A stretch of 64,000 bases of DNA, from assembly GCA_030272585.1 (NCBI GenBank), contig BSYQ01000002.1, positions 4,154,001 to 4,218,000 on the forward strand. The letters run 5' to 3'. The translations under genes were made by a program, and so were the position numbers. This document shows, piece by piece, positions 47,901-53,959 of the stretch (its first letter is position 1; every line of letters begins with the position of its first letter). Source of the DNA: Bryopsis sp. KO-2023 (Eukaryota > Chlorophyta > Ulvophyceae > Bryopsidales > Bryopsidaceae). The notes under the pieces are model-generated. The model made no database searches, had not been told where the DNA came from, and saw nothing but the letters and a program-made list of their open reading frames with translations.

Positions 47901-50900
47901 ACCTTTCATGGAGCTGTCCTTCAATCTGGTGATGGCGGGACTGTAGAGTAGAGTCCAACACATCATGTACTTGGGAAGCCATGCTTGAACAAGCTCCCTC
48001 TACCCGACTATCAAGATGTTGGGCGACCTGGGCTGTTCTGTGGGCAGCCTCGTCCGACAATTGGCTATACAACCGCTCTTGCGATTGTTGGAGATCGCGC
48101 TCCTGCAAACCGTCATTGTGAACGTGCAGAGTTTGATTATGTACATTCACTTGGCTTTGGCGCAGGTGCTGCGTTTGCTGATTGATGAATACTCCTGGCT
48201 CTTCGTCCATCTCTTCATCAAATTGCGGGCCATTGTCGGCTTCCTCATCGCCTCCCTCTTCCACCATATCCGGTTGTACGGGTATGCCATACGCTTGTAG
48301 CGGCTGGCCCATTTCTGCCTGGTAGGGCAGTCCGACAGCAGGTATGTCTCCAGCGACGATAATCGGATATAGCGGCGCGCCAGCTGGGGCATCGCGCTCT
48401 TGATTGTCGTCCTCGATTCCATACTCCAGGAATAACTGCTCGTCGTCCCCCATGGTGGATGTCTTGACTTGTCGGCGGGCTGATCACGTGTCAGTTCGGT
48501 GAATCACTTTGCCGGTGATCCACGTGACTAATTTGTCACTCTTTGTCGCGCAATTTCTGGCAGCGTAACTTTTGGCGGAGCTCCGTTTCCGTCTAAAGAC
48601 GTCCGCTTAGCGGTTCCGCTTCGTCTGCCTTTCCGTTTAACCACGTTTAGCGTCGACAACTCTGCGACGAACTGAAGGTCTACTACGCCGTGCTGTGTGG
48701 TCGTAGAGTCCGAGGATCTACAGATCCTGCGCGATCTTCGAGGGAATGATCAGGCGCAGCAACGTGCGTTCTGTGTCGTCCAGCGTAAAGTTGGTGCGCA
48801 GCAACACGAAGTAGGTTCCAGACACGAGAGGAAACCTTCTTCGACCTAGTTGACCTGATCTTTTGCAACTCGACTGCTAAATTCCCTGTCGATCTTTTCG
48901 AAAAGAAGACTCGACTTGCAGTAGGGGTTGCTTAGGCTCCGAAACCAGTTTGTTAGGCCCTGTTTAGCTAGGCTTTCACTGGGAGGTTGTGTGCACACTT
49001 GAGTTTGAGAAACGAGTGAACAGGGGTGAAACTCGACACTCAGAGATAATTAATTTTTACAAGTTCTCTCTGAACTTATCACCCTAGAACCCGAATACCC
49101 GTACCACGACTGTACTACAATTCGAAACGTTCGTATCATCGAACCTGGCAGAATAACAACATCCATCATGGGAATGCTTGATAACATCCCTGCTGGGGAT
49201 GACCGCTCTGATCTGATTTATATGGATAAGGGAGTTAAGGATCTTTTCTGTTTTCGGATGCTGATTTCGGTTACATGGATCACCCCCTTCCTTCTTTGTG
49301 ATTTCATGGTTTTCAATCGGTTGGATGATGTATGAAACATAAAAAAAAGACTATTTCAGTTGTAAAGAAAAACCGAGTGAAGCGCCAGAAAATGGAGGGA
49401 GATATGAATAAAAACAAACAGGCACGCAAAACAAGAAACACGGAAAGCAACCAACACACAACAGATTGCTCACCTCGCTCCACAATGCCTCTGGGGTGGA
49501 CCAGTCCCTCGTGACGTTCTGCCACCTGTCATCCCGCCCCCACTTGAAGGCCTCCTGCAAGGACTTAAAGTCCGTCCGTGTTCCTACAACACCACAGAAG
49601 TGGATGTCAGTGGATGTCAGTGGATTCTAGTGGATTCTAGTGGAGTTCAAAACAAACAACCAAAGACAATGAACAGAAACTTACTTGTGTCCAAGTACCC
49701 CAGCACCAGCCCTGCAAACACCCAGTTGGGGTCGTCCATCCTCGTGTAGACGCATTGGGCCACCACCCTCATCATGTCCTTCTCCAACTGGGGTGCATCT
49801 CGTGCCTTGCTGCCTTCTCGCAGGTGTGCCGCCAGCCGCATCATGGTTCGGAACGCCATGCCTCCTGTTGTGTGCTTTGCTGCCTCGAGCGTGTCAGAGA
49901 CCACCTTGGCGGGCGCAAACACCTTTTCGCACACCCTTAATGCATCCCTAAATCACACAACACAACAACAAACACAGTTGATGAATAATAAACAACATGT
50001 TAATTCAATTTTGTTTTCTACCCTCCACAGGTACGCTTGTATTGGTTAAAGAAAATAGTTTACTTGGGATTTACATCGAAACGACTTCATGTGAAGGCCT
50101 ACCAGTCCGCCCTTTCCAGCGCTCCTTCCGGCAGTTGGGTGTGGTGGGCATCCAGCCATGCACGCACCGGTTTTTCCAGCTTCAGCAGCCTACACACAAG
50201 GCACAACAATGTTAAACACAAACACAAAGGAAAAAAAAAACAACAACAAAAGAAATGACCAACAACATGACATACCTCTCCACCATCGCGTAGGTGCTAT
50301 TCCACCTCGTGGCCTGGGGCACTTTGAGCTTCAGGATGGCTTTGGGGGGGTTTGTATTTCCCTCCACAAGCTCCACCTCCACCTCGTCTTCCGAATCTGT
50401 GGGCACCTCCTGGCCTCGACCCTCCAGGTCCTCCCTTTGCAGGGTGTCGAGCTGGAACCTGGCTGTGGTAGATCTACACAAAAAACAAAGAAACAAACGT
50501 CATATCTGACCTTTAACAGACAGGCAATAGACCTGTCTGGACAGGTCCTTCTCCTGTCCAGACCGGTTCATCACCTGTCAAGGACAGGAAGTTTTGCCTG
50601 TCTGGACAGGTGATAAACCGGTCCAGACAGGTCTGTCCTGTCCAGACAGGCAAAACTTCCTGTCCAGACAGGCAAAACGTCCTGTCCTTGACAGGTGATG
50701 AACCGGTCTGGACAGGAATCAACCTGTTCTAGACAGACATTAACCTTTTCTGGACAGGACAAAGACCTGTCCAGACAGGTCCTCCACAATGCACACTAAC
50801 AACTTAGAAAAAAAAAAAATATTCCCTTATAGTATTGTTCACTTCCATAACTTTTTTCATTTCATGTCCTTACCTTGAAAAATACTCCACCAGCCTCGTA

Positions 50901-53817
50901 GCTTTTTTCAGGCTGTCCTGAATTCCAATGGGAGCGGTGCTGAGGGCAGCCGTCATGCTATTGTGGAGCATGTGGCAGCAGCATCGCATCCAGTCCCAGT
51001 TGAGACTGTTTCGGCTGCAATTTGTTACACACATACTCTTAAGTGTTTTTATTTTTCCTTTTGTTTTTCCTTGGGGAGGTGGACATGTTTCCAGGCATCA
51101 CATTGCATGCTATTTCAACTTGTGGTTGTTTCTTACATTTAATTTCAAACAAGCACCGTATTTTTCTTTTGGTTGGTTCACTTACTTGTCAAATGCGGCT
51201 GCTATATTAGCTCCCGCATCGGTGGTGATGGTGGGCCTGTACCCCTCCAACTGGATGCTCGGGAGAACCTGGTCTTCCACCAGCTGCTGGATTGCAGCGG
51301 AGGTGGCCCTTTCCACATCCAGGTGGAACACCCCGAGCATCCAGTCCTTCATCTGCCAGGGGTTGGTGGAGACATCCACGGCGTGGGCGGTGACAGTCAA
51401 GTACTTGTCACCCGCCCTGCAAAAACACAACACCAAAACACAACAAATCAAATCAAAACACATGACAACAAATCAAAACACAACACAGCAAATCGAATCA
51501 AACACATGACAACAAATCAAAACACATCACAACAAATCAAAACACAACAGCATGGTTAACAATTCAGATTACCAATTATCAAAGACACAATGCTCACCGT
51601 GATGTCCACAGATCCCCGGTGAAGGCCGGTTGCTGCTGCAAATCTCGGTGGCCTTTGATTTCTTGGGCTACCCGGGCCAGGCGTTCGTGGAACAGCCCCT
51701 CCATCTTCCGCCCCACCGATCGTCTGGAAATCCGGGCTGCCCGGCCGTTCAGGGCGCGGGCAAAACCCAGAAATCCTTCTGACTCCCCCAATGAGAGGGG
51801 AAGCCCTTCCTCCGCCACCCACCTGAAGCACACATGCACATGAACATTCAAAACCAAAAACAAACACAAAAACAAAAACGAAGACAAAGACAAAGACAAA
51901 AACAAACAAACAAACAAACAAACAAACAAACACACTTACTCCGCCAGCTTCTTGCATGCTACCTTCCATGCATGCTCCGTCGGTTTCCAGGCCCTCCCCA
52001 CCGTGTGGACCACCACCCCCGACGTGCTGTCGGTGTTGCCCCGTGGCCTGCAACACACATAATACCTGTTTCAGTTTCTGTTGGACACCATGCATCAGAT
52101 TCACATGCACATTCAACAGTGTTTTGGGTTTCTTTTTCAGCACATTCAACAGTGTTTTGGGTCCCTTTTTCAGCACATTCAACAGTGTTTTGGGTCCCTT
52201 TTTCAGCACATTCAACAGTGTTTTGGGTTTCTTTTTCAGCACATTCAACAGTGTTTTGGGTTTCTTTTTCAGCACATTCAACAGTGTTTTGGGTCCCTTT
52301 TTCTTACCATCCCGCTTCCTCCCTCTTCCGCATATCTTCCTCCGTCCTCAGTTGGTGGCCCTTGGCGTGGTTCTTCGCAGTCGTGAGGGAACTGCGGTGG
52401 TAACTCACGGGGAGGTCACACAGCCTGCAAACAAGCTTCTGTGTGACCTCCCCACCCTCCGTAAAATCACTGATTTTATGGAGGGTGCCATCGGGCTTGA
52501 GGAAGAGGCGCTTGACCCAGGCGTTTGCCGAGGGTCTCCTCTTCCTGCTTTCCCCCTGGACACAAGAAAACAGAGAATAGTTAGCATGAAGAAGGCATTA
52601 CATGTGAACAGTTACTTGCCTGTCCGGACAGGTATATGACCTGTCCAGACAGGCAGACAACCTGTCTAGAACAGGTTGATACCTGTCTAGAACAGGTAGA
52701 TACCTGTCTGGACAGGCAACACATCCTGTCTAGAACCGGTTATTTACCCGGTCTGGACAGGACATACCTGCCTGGACAGGCGCTTTACCTGCCTAGGAAA
52801 GGCTGTTGCCTGTCTGGACAGGCATCAACTCCTGTCCAGAACCGGTTGTTTTTCCGGTCTGGACAGGTCAGACCAAGACCAGGGCAAAGATTTTTGGGAA
52901 AGGAAAGCAATTTTCAGTTTTTAAATCATCCACTTCCATGCAGTGGTTGGATCATGTTTGCAACCCATCCCGACCTTTAACTTATCATTTCCATGTTTTC
53001 CTTTTATCTCACCTGTGATGTCTGTGATGGTTCTGAACCTGAAGGGCCCTTTCCTGCAGAACCTTGACGCGGCTTCGCCATGGGTGGTGGCAGTGTCCCC
53101 AGCCTGAATGGGGGCGGGCTGTCATCAAGGAAATCCAGTTCCCCTTCGTAAAACCCTTCTAATGGCTGCAGTCGTCCTGTTGCCCGGGGCGCCTTCATCC
53201 TCTGCATGGCCTCGTCCTCCTCCCCCTCCCTCTCATCAGCGACATCCCTCAACCTCTTTCGAAGGTTCCCTGATGAACCTCCAAATATGTCCACCTGGTA
53301 ACAAAATAAATATTATAAATTCCAGATATGAAGTTGCAAGGATAAAAAATAAATACTATAAATTGCAGATGTGAAGTTGCAAGGATAAAAAACAAAAAAA
53401 CATAAATTCCAGAGGTGCAATTGCAAGGATAAAAAACAAATACTATAAATTCCAGATGTGAAATTGAAAGGATACAAAACATATCTTCAAATTGATTTTC
53501 TGGAAATTTCATTATTTCATTACATTTTTTTTTTCACCAACAAAAAATTGCAACACCCTTACATCCATGTCCGCCATGTCCACCGTGTCCACCGTGGGTG
53601 CTTCCATGGGCGGTGGAGGCGGCGGCAAACTCGCTGCTTCCGCCGCCGGTGCCTTTTCTCCTCCCGCTTTTGACGCTGGTCCCTTGTTTCCTTCCGCTTT
53701 CGACGCCGGTCCCTTTTTTCCCTTTCCCTTCGCGGTGTCCACTTTTCCCCCCTCCGTCCCACCTCCCTTTTTCCCACCGGCCGTCTTCTTGTTGCGGAGC
53801 GTCATTTTTGGCGACAT
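38399..53817 (-). CDS. hAT transposase, 12 exons, last exon interrupted
   Basis: This enzyme would mobilise the surrounding hAT element. The exons I can join by GT-AG sites on the minus strand are 53563-53817, 53013-53294, 52308-52555, 51940-52047, 51598-51822, 51186-51416, 50874-51015, 50276-50473, 50103-50189, 49685-49947, 49474-49583, and a last exon starting at 49144 that continues at 38956-38399 beyond the nested LTR element. The product is about 900 residues: a Lys/Ala/Pro-rich head, a BED zinc finger, the RNase-H-like core (FTGDLWTS, LTVTAHAVD, TTDAGANIAAAF, CCHMLHNSM, TRWNSTYAMVER) and the dimerisation domain (ASSAHSERSFS). Splice phases agree at every joint except exon 6/7, where the obvious sites leave exon 7 one base out of the conserved frame. 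With the insertion this copy cannot make a full transposase. Confidence 0.85.
38957..38961. repeat. Target-site duplication of the chromovirus (left)
   Basis: TCGAA, matching 49139-49143 on the other side. Confidence 0.9.
38962..39149 (-). repeat. Chromovirus 3' LTR
   Basis: 188 bp, starting TG and ending CA on either strand, with no difference seen from 48951-49138. Confidence 0.95.
39150..39171 (-). other. Polypurine tract of the chromovirus
   Basis: On the element's strand this is a run of about fifteen G residues followed by AGTAGT, directly next to the 3' LTR, the usual place for the plus-strand primer. Confidence 0.75.
39312..41204 (-). CDS. Chromovirus fourth ORF: coiled-coil protein with Cys/His-rich end, role unknown
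   Basis: A 630-codon ORF lies between Pol and the 3' LTR, where other LTR elements may carry an env-like or accessory gene. No signal peptide or membrane segment is visible, so an envelope role is unlikely. The first ~330 residues are strongly charged heptad-like sequence (long coiled coil). Next comes an acidic SSDDDSDSSEDE patch and about seven tandem DKxKSDKAAA-type units. The last ~190 residues contain two Cys/His clusters (CYHCAGRQLH ... CPKHW and CQICNIRKCGFP) that could bind zinc. I do not recognise the family. The likely product start is the ATG of MSSKGNRESK near 41075, after a TATA-like stretch, but this is not certain. Confidence 0.7.
   Translation of the reverse strand: MYIYPLLQPSAPFFTFEQPSKRSRVQQRAKCTCVCLRRDRPAAMSSKGNRESKDEQITRLRMERDKYGKELAEAVEVSNKALTANTALLQQLTEVNKLAQEGVGHRDELADKLAEQEALMREAAQKHAEERAKEEADYHQKFRTFQQAISDAKVNARGLASELKEARTTIKTLEEENQAVRQEKICITSELGSVKNNLQTALKDQSFYIKENKELREAQTKRFQALKQLEKEVAALKAEKAADKRGERVALETKIMMTELLASRAEAARLRQILEKFPQDLAAMATGVVQGKLHTLSDQMSLLHKGKFQDVVDIHKIKEITLTHTSLPPANELKHVRDWDGRLTREATKIARMMGQPPSQPTNEDDSSDDDSDSSEDEQHRKEKEAAEAAKAAADILKADKLKSDKAKADKAKSDKAAADKLKSDKAAADKAAAAKAKTDNIKPKPKPIKTTPPTRKRMRPSKIAKELEETLLKRHKATGDPRLLGRTCYHCAGRQLHVGIPADCQSHFVCPKHWTRHQVTERMIQRWKDDKSVVPLNMTVTDLHLGKRMPDFLPLAPPPPADAIDNLVVPCQICNIRKCGFPSGSSTKALRSTMTTILHEMWDPEQDIDSDIDSDVAGGGGTVGPSQAD
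41405..45580 (-). CDS. Chromovirus Pol polyprotein
   Basis: A 1,391-codon frame. Domains in order: a Lys/Arg-rich head, an aspartic protease near residues 200-310, reverse transcriptase near 440-640 (with the family FIDDILVFS box), RNase H near 740-860, integrase with an HHCC zinc-binding region near 940-1000 and the catalytic core near 1010-1180, and a chromodomain near 1310-1370 (VERILRDRG, YLVLWKGF, ATWEP). The Gag frame overlaps its start by about 90 bases in another frame, in line with the frameshift read-through known from Ty3/Gypsy elements. The chromodomain would guide integration to marked chromatin. Confidence 0.93.
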   Translation of the reverse strand: MLHLRRSGPWFWEMSQRSNFSKVAKRSRRIEGTSLHAARRKRARRRRYKHRKRQKLRESRERERKGKQNKKPEKESSNPAQRAEHPLMSTKLGDKERMDDSSTVAQSISDKDLPESVGSVREDSGSSSEDSNLESVLPCGEKQASEGSVKSSSRTSPRVPFDAGARGVPDRRKGTAGGEGDYLQDSFNPLVQNKHLKFMGYELRGRIGGAAISAYVDCGATENYVAQKLVDKFGLEFSSCNKTVSLANGAVCTVDKRCGNIKMQLGDYKTQFSADVFPHLTYDIVLGLPWLIANNPSIDFAQGTINIRQGNRWITVPVKEKPTDYLQLTEETIPILSHKKVFRHIGKQADKDSLAYLVVVRESDPMDSNHLMQYPYEGLQVDSLKTSADNHAPIQTDLPRLLHDKMHPAIRSVVEEYSHVFPKDLPPGIPPVRKGHEFKVDLEDESMSPIHRPLYKLSPAELDEVRTQVDYLLEQRKIRPSESPWGAPILFVPKKDGGLRMCVDYRWINKYTIKNRYPLPLPEELMDRLAKAKIYTKIDLRSGYWQFPVRPKDTAKTAFRTRYGHFEFLVCPFGMSNCPAQFQTMVQDLLGEFLDHFVVVFIDDILVFSNSVEEHVDHLKQVFERLAKYKLYAKASKCEVGVSETDYLGYHLSGKGLQPMSDKVRAIQEWKELSSVTDVRSFLGMVSYYRKFIPEFARIAGPLHDLIKKNHVWTWGPLQREAFGKLKEKITRTPILLLPDSLLKYTVITDASGTAYGAVLCQDHGKGLQPIAYLSRRLKPAETRYSAYERELGAIAYALSQWRHYLEGAPGEVTVMTDHQPLTYFMTQATMSRTQARWWRSGFFDSIGPTIVYVPGKANVLADALSRSLPDAKDQIHALSTWVVDEADAWKTAIAEDQKLQAEVKKIQEGKPTKLSLEDGWLYYQATPTSDKVLVVPNGYREKVMGEFHDVPSAGHAGAARTMDVLKRYYWWKGVGKDVQAYVRTCPVCQRTKADTTKQKGLLQPLPIPSAKWEQITTDLVTDLPKSHGFTAIAVFVDRLTKYVRFAPCTKEITAPEYAKLFVDKIYKHYGLPKVIISDRDPRFTSSFWRSMFSLLGTQLRMSTAYHPQTDGQSEVTIRVLEDFLRPFVERYPDRWVEFLATAEFAANNSRNVSTGYAPAHLLYGQHMGQITVHRKLTAKEESEMATEMVKRMDEQLQQAKQQYATAQERMCVQANKKRREVTFKTGDEVLVKSAFIPLHSLQKIPPKLRRRFVGPFVVDKVISTVAYRLKLPPHWTIHATFHVSKLKAYNRLSEDDKREVELPEGELVDGTIEYEVERILRDRGASNRKEYLVLWKGFDLMEATWEPEAHLANASDLLAEYLKNRTRLPTKEEVRSERAKRRTRRRGLAL
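45490..47526 (-). CDS. Chromovirus Gag
   Basis: A 678-codon frame: a Ser/Arg-rich head, a long Pro/Gly-rich middle, a retrotransposon Gag domain around residues 390-530 (WIRDWQAELTNFCKVYDLDE, then ATWRNM and FEPTRMSD), a Gly/Arg-rich nucleic-acid-binding stretch and a CCHC zinc knuckle (CYICGEVGHGFGKC) near the end. It would form the particle shell that packages element RNA. It precedes and slightly overlaps Pol. Confidence 0.88.
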   Translation of the reverse strand: MLKEAAAAKEAAARLQAEMEELKRSQSRSSRRSRSRSSTRSREPREMLQEMLQDPETAQELKKVFEDVADTKFTSNFEFWRKKDAAAVATHMASAAQQTPLVAAMAGAGTRTVAQPPRLSEVQIPFGQPPQTSSGFAPDSVGFPPIPPVFPRANRPITRPASPPVIIPGVGRGSAISGQGNVPRPTVRPSAVFGQTPNTRPPAVLQPVQPPQRTQASPVVQTVPLTTPTTTSPEPPRTLPMPPPASQPVLSHPSMISPPGYYAMGASYIRPSILGHSVNVYGASSSGNPYVGWGSYPRIPQRAGGGGGGGGGGDDDGSGDGSGGGPSDRSGRGSAPGPHIGGGREGPSRNPGGGPGDGGGGGGGGGGPPGPPSGDPDFMGYARPENRLLHIPNAVKFPMPKPYTGAGDRWIRDWQAELTNFCKVYDLDESVWLKVFRTNLSGSAATWRNMQEMRIREGVRPMFQDWIQLVEELAIAFEPTRMSDVSRRKLRKLQQTGNVRSYINAFRDLILRIPNMTEEEQYLQFVDGLKPQIRHQVVTMVTEGVEAAIVTAERIDSLGGQSQNNRGRGRGRGRWNWNWKNKPKADQNQQMQGQQPQPPPPPQDQNQQMGGGNRGGGGRGRGRGGRRGGGRNRGGGGRQQQGGARGGGACYICGEVGHGFGKCPKGPTFQKWLKDHAA
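47548..48453 (-). CDS. Chromovirus first ORF: acidic coiled-coil protein
   Basis: A 301-codon frame at the 5' side of Gag, starting MGDDEQLFLEYG. The first ~100 residues are acidic and Gln/Pro-rich; the rest is heptad-rich coiled coil. No known domain. It ends just before the Gag frame and may be a separate N-terminal structural protein. Confidence 0.7.
   Translation of the reverse strand: MGDDEQLFLEYGIEDDNQERDAPAGAPLYPIIVAGDIPAVGLPYQAEMGQPLQAYGIPVQPDMVEEGGDEEADNGPQFDEEMDEEPGVFINQQTQHLRQSQVNVHNQTLHVHNDGLQERDLQQSQERLYSQLSDEAAHRTAQVAQHLDSRVEGACSSMASQVHDVLDSTLQSRHHQIEGQLHERLDERIQDLDAAAKGRLSQVEAGLANIRDVAQKEVDEAKEAQRILAEQVADTDKKRKKLEEDYDRQYNDALWGLDTVQQELRETQAEMGAGQDKQFKELVRVKYDLKETQEKAESFRI
48935..48947 (-). 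other. Probable primer-binding site of the chromovirus
   Basis: On the element strand, three bases inside the 5' LTR, the sequence starts TGGTTTCGGAGCC. It begins with TGG like the complement of a tRNA CCA end and resembles the initiator-Met type site common in Ty3/Gypsy elements, though the exact tRNA is not fixed. Confidence 0.6.
48951..49138 (-). repeat. Chromovirus 5' LTR
   Basis: 188 bp, matching 38962-39149 throughout by eye. Confidence 0.95.
49139..49143. repeat. Target-site duplication of the chromovirus (right)
   Basis: TCGAA, matching 38957-38961. Confidence 0.9.
49474..49583 (-). CDS. hAT transposase exon 11
   Basis: Bounded by an AG acceptor (TTGTAG) and a GTGAGC donor; phase 1 in, phase 0 out. 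It reads RTRTDFKSLQEAFKWG and then RWQNVTRDWSTPEALWSE. The short intron before it holds a GTGGATGTCA/GTGGATTCTA direct repeat. Confidence 0.75.
49685..49947 (-). CDS. hAT transposase exon 10
   Basis: 263 bp between TGTGATTTAG and GTAAGT. It encodes WDALRVCEKVFAPAKVVSDTLE and, later, YTRMDDPNWVFAGLVLGYLD, the helical insertion region of hAT transposases downstream of the RWNSTY block. Confidence 0.8.
50103..50189 (-). CDS. hAT transposase exon 9
   Basis: 87 bp between TTGTGTGTAG and a GTAGGC donor, phase 2 at both ends. It encodes LLKLEKPVRAWLDAHHTQLP. Confidence 0.72.
50276..50473 (-). CDS. hAT transposase exon 8 (RWNSTY block)
   Basis: 198 bp with GTATGT donor. It carries an acidic insert and then ATRWNSTYAMVER, one of the best conserved hAT signatures. 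Confidence 0.88.
50515..50790. repeat. Palindromic CCTGTCYRGACAGG array in hAT intron 7
   Basis: About a dozen copies of the 14-bp near-palindrome and its CCGGTCTGGACAGG variants fill most of the intron between exons 7 and 8. The motif is the same as at the element ends. Confidence 0.85.
50874..51015 (-). CDS. hAT transposase exon 7 (CCHMLHNSM block)
   Basis: 142 bp between ACAAATTGCAG and GTAAGG. The conserved frame reads WDWMRCCCHMLHNSMTAAL and then KKATRLVEYFSR. Entered from exon 6 by the obvious splice sites it is one base out of that frame, so this copy has a one-base difference near 50995-51015 or uses a site I do not see. Confidence 0.78.
51186..51416 (-). CDS. hAT transposase exon 6 (catalytic core part)
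   Basis: 231 bp with GTAAGT donor. It reads YLTVTAHAVDVSTNPWQMKD ... HLDVERATSA ... ITTDAGANIAAAFDK, including the second catalytic aspartate region (TTDAGAN). Confidence 0.88.
51430..51555. repeat. Tandem CAAATCAAAACAC repeats in hAT intron 5
   Basis: Several imperfect ~21-bp units of AAAACACATGACAACAAATC. On the coding strand they form a T-rich tract. Confidence 0.75.
51598..51822 (-). CDS. hAT transposase exon 5 (first catalytic Asp region)
   Basis: 225 bp between TGTGTGCTTCAG and GTGAGC. It ends in QQPAFTGDLWTS, the family's first conserved aspartate motif. Confidence 0.85.
51940..52047 (-). CDS. hAT transposase exon 4
   Basis: 108 bp between TGTGTTGCAG and GTAAGTG. It encodes PRGNTDSTSGVVVHTVG and EHAWKVACKKLAE. 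The intron after it begins with AAACAAACAAAC simple repeats. Confidence 0.75.
52108..52303. repeat. 33-bp tandem repeat, six units, in hAT intron 3
   Basis: Six nearly identical units of CACATTCAACAGTGTTTTGG plus TTTCTTTTTCAG or TCCCTTTTTCAG. The last unit runs into the exon 3 donor site, so the array grew from the start of the intron. The 33-bp length keeps a minus-strand frame open (NVLKKKPKTLL units), which is probably incidental. Confidence 0.9.
52308..52555 (-). CDS. hAT transposase exon 3 (BED zinc finger)
   Basis: 248 bp between TTGTGTCCAG and GTAAGA. It reads SANAWVKRLFLKPDG, then LVCRLCDLPVSYHRSS and KNHAKGHQL: the aromatic residue, CxxC and HxxxH spacing of a BED-type zinc finger, which binds the element ends. 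Confidence 0.88.
52600..52870. repeat. Palindromic CCTGTCYRGACAGG array in hAT intron 2
   Basis: The same 14-bp family as in intron 7 and at the ends, about a dozen copies, including CCTGTCTAGAACAGG and CCGGTCTGGACAGG variants. Confidence 0.85.
53013..53294 (-). CDS. hAT transposase exon 2
   Basis: 282 bp, phase 0, between TTGTTACCAG and GTGAGA. A charged, low-homology region (VDIFGGSSGNLRKRLRD and onward) linking the basic head to the zinc finger. Confidence 0.7.
53296..53475. repeat. ~46-bp tandem repeat, four units, in hAT intron 1
   Basis: Units of TATAAATTCCAGATGTGAAG followed by TTGCAAGGATAAAAAAC, imperfect. Confidence 0.85.
53563..53817 (-). CDS. hAT transposase exon 1 (start)
   Basis: Starts at ATG 53817 (MSPKMTLRNKKTAGG). 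A Lys/Ala/Gly-rich head with repeated KGPASKAEG units is followed by PPPPPP; the exon ends at GTAAGG. It probably carries the nuclear import signal. It is the first in-frame ATG in this exon. Confidence 0.72.
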
Positions 53818-53959
53818 CTTTCGTTGGCTTTCCTGGTGCGTACGTGCGTGCGTGCGTGCTTGTTTGCTCTTGCTGTAGGCGGAATGATGCTAGGTTTTCC
53901 GCGCATGCAGGGTTCTCTTTTATACTGCAGTGACGTTCACACTTTCACACATCGCGCGA

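Larger units (their letters stand above)
38962..49138 (-). mobile_element. Ty3/Gypsy chromovirus, apparently whole
   Basis: A 10,177-bp LTR retrotransposon read on the minus strand. It has 188-bp LTRs that look identical by eye and a perfect 5-bp target duplication TCGAA. In element order it has a 5' LTR, a probable primer-binding site, a coiled-coil ORF, a Gag ORF with zinc knuckle, a Pol ORF (protease, reverse transcriptase, RNase H, integrase, chromodomain), a fourth ORF of unknown role, a purine tract and a 3' LTR. A chromodomain at the end of integrase defines the chromoviruses. No breaks were seen in the main ORFs. Identical LTRs mean a very recent insertion. It sits in the last transposase exon of the hAT element. 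The short LTRs and the two extra ORFs around the Gag-Pol core are unusual. Confidence 0.95.

Noticed and set aside
51556-52281. 241-codon minus-strand frame with NVLKKKPKTLL units
   Set aside because: It crosses two well-supported splice acceptors and donors of the hAT transposase and owes its length to the 33-bp intron repeat.
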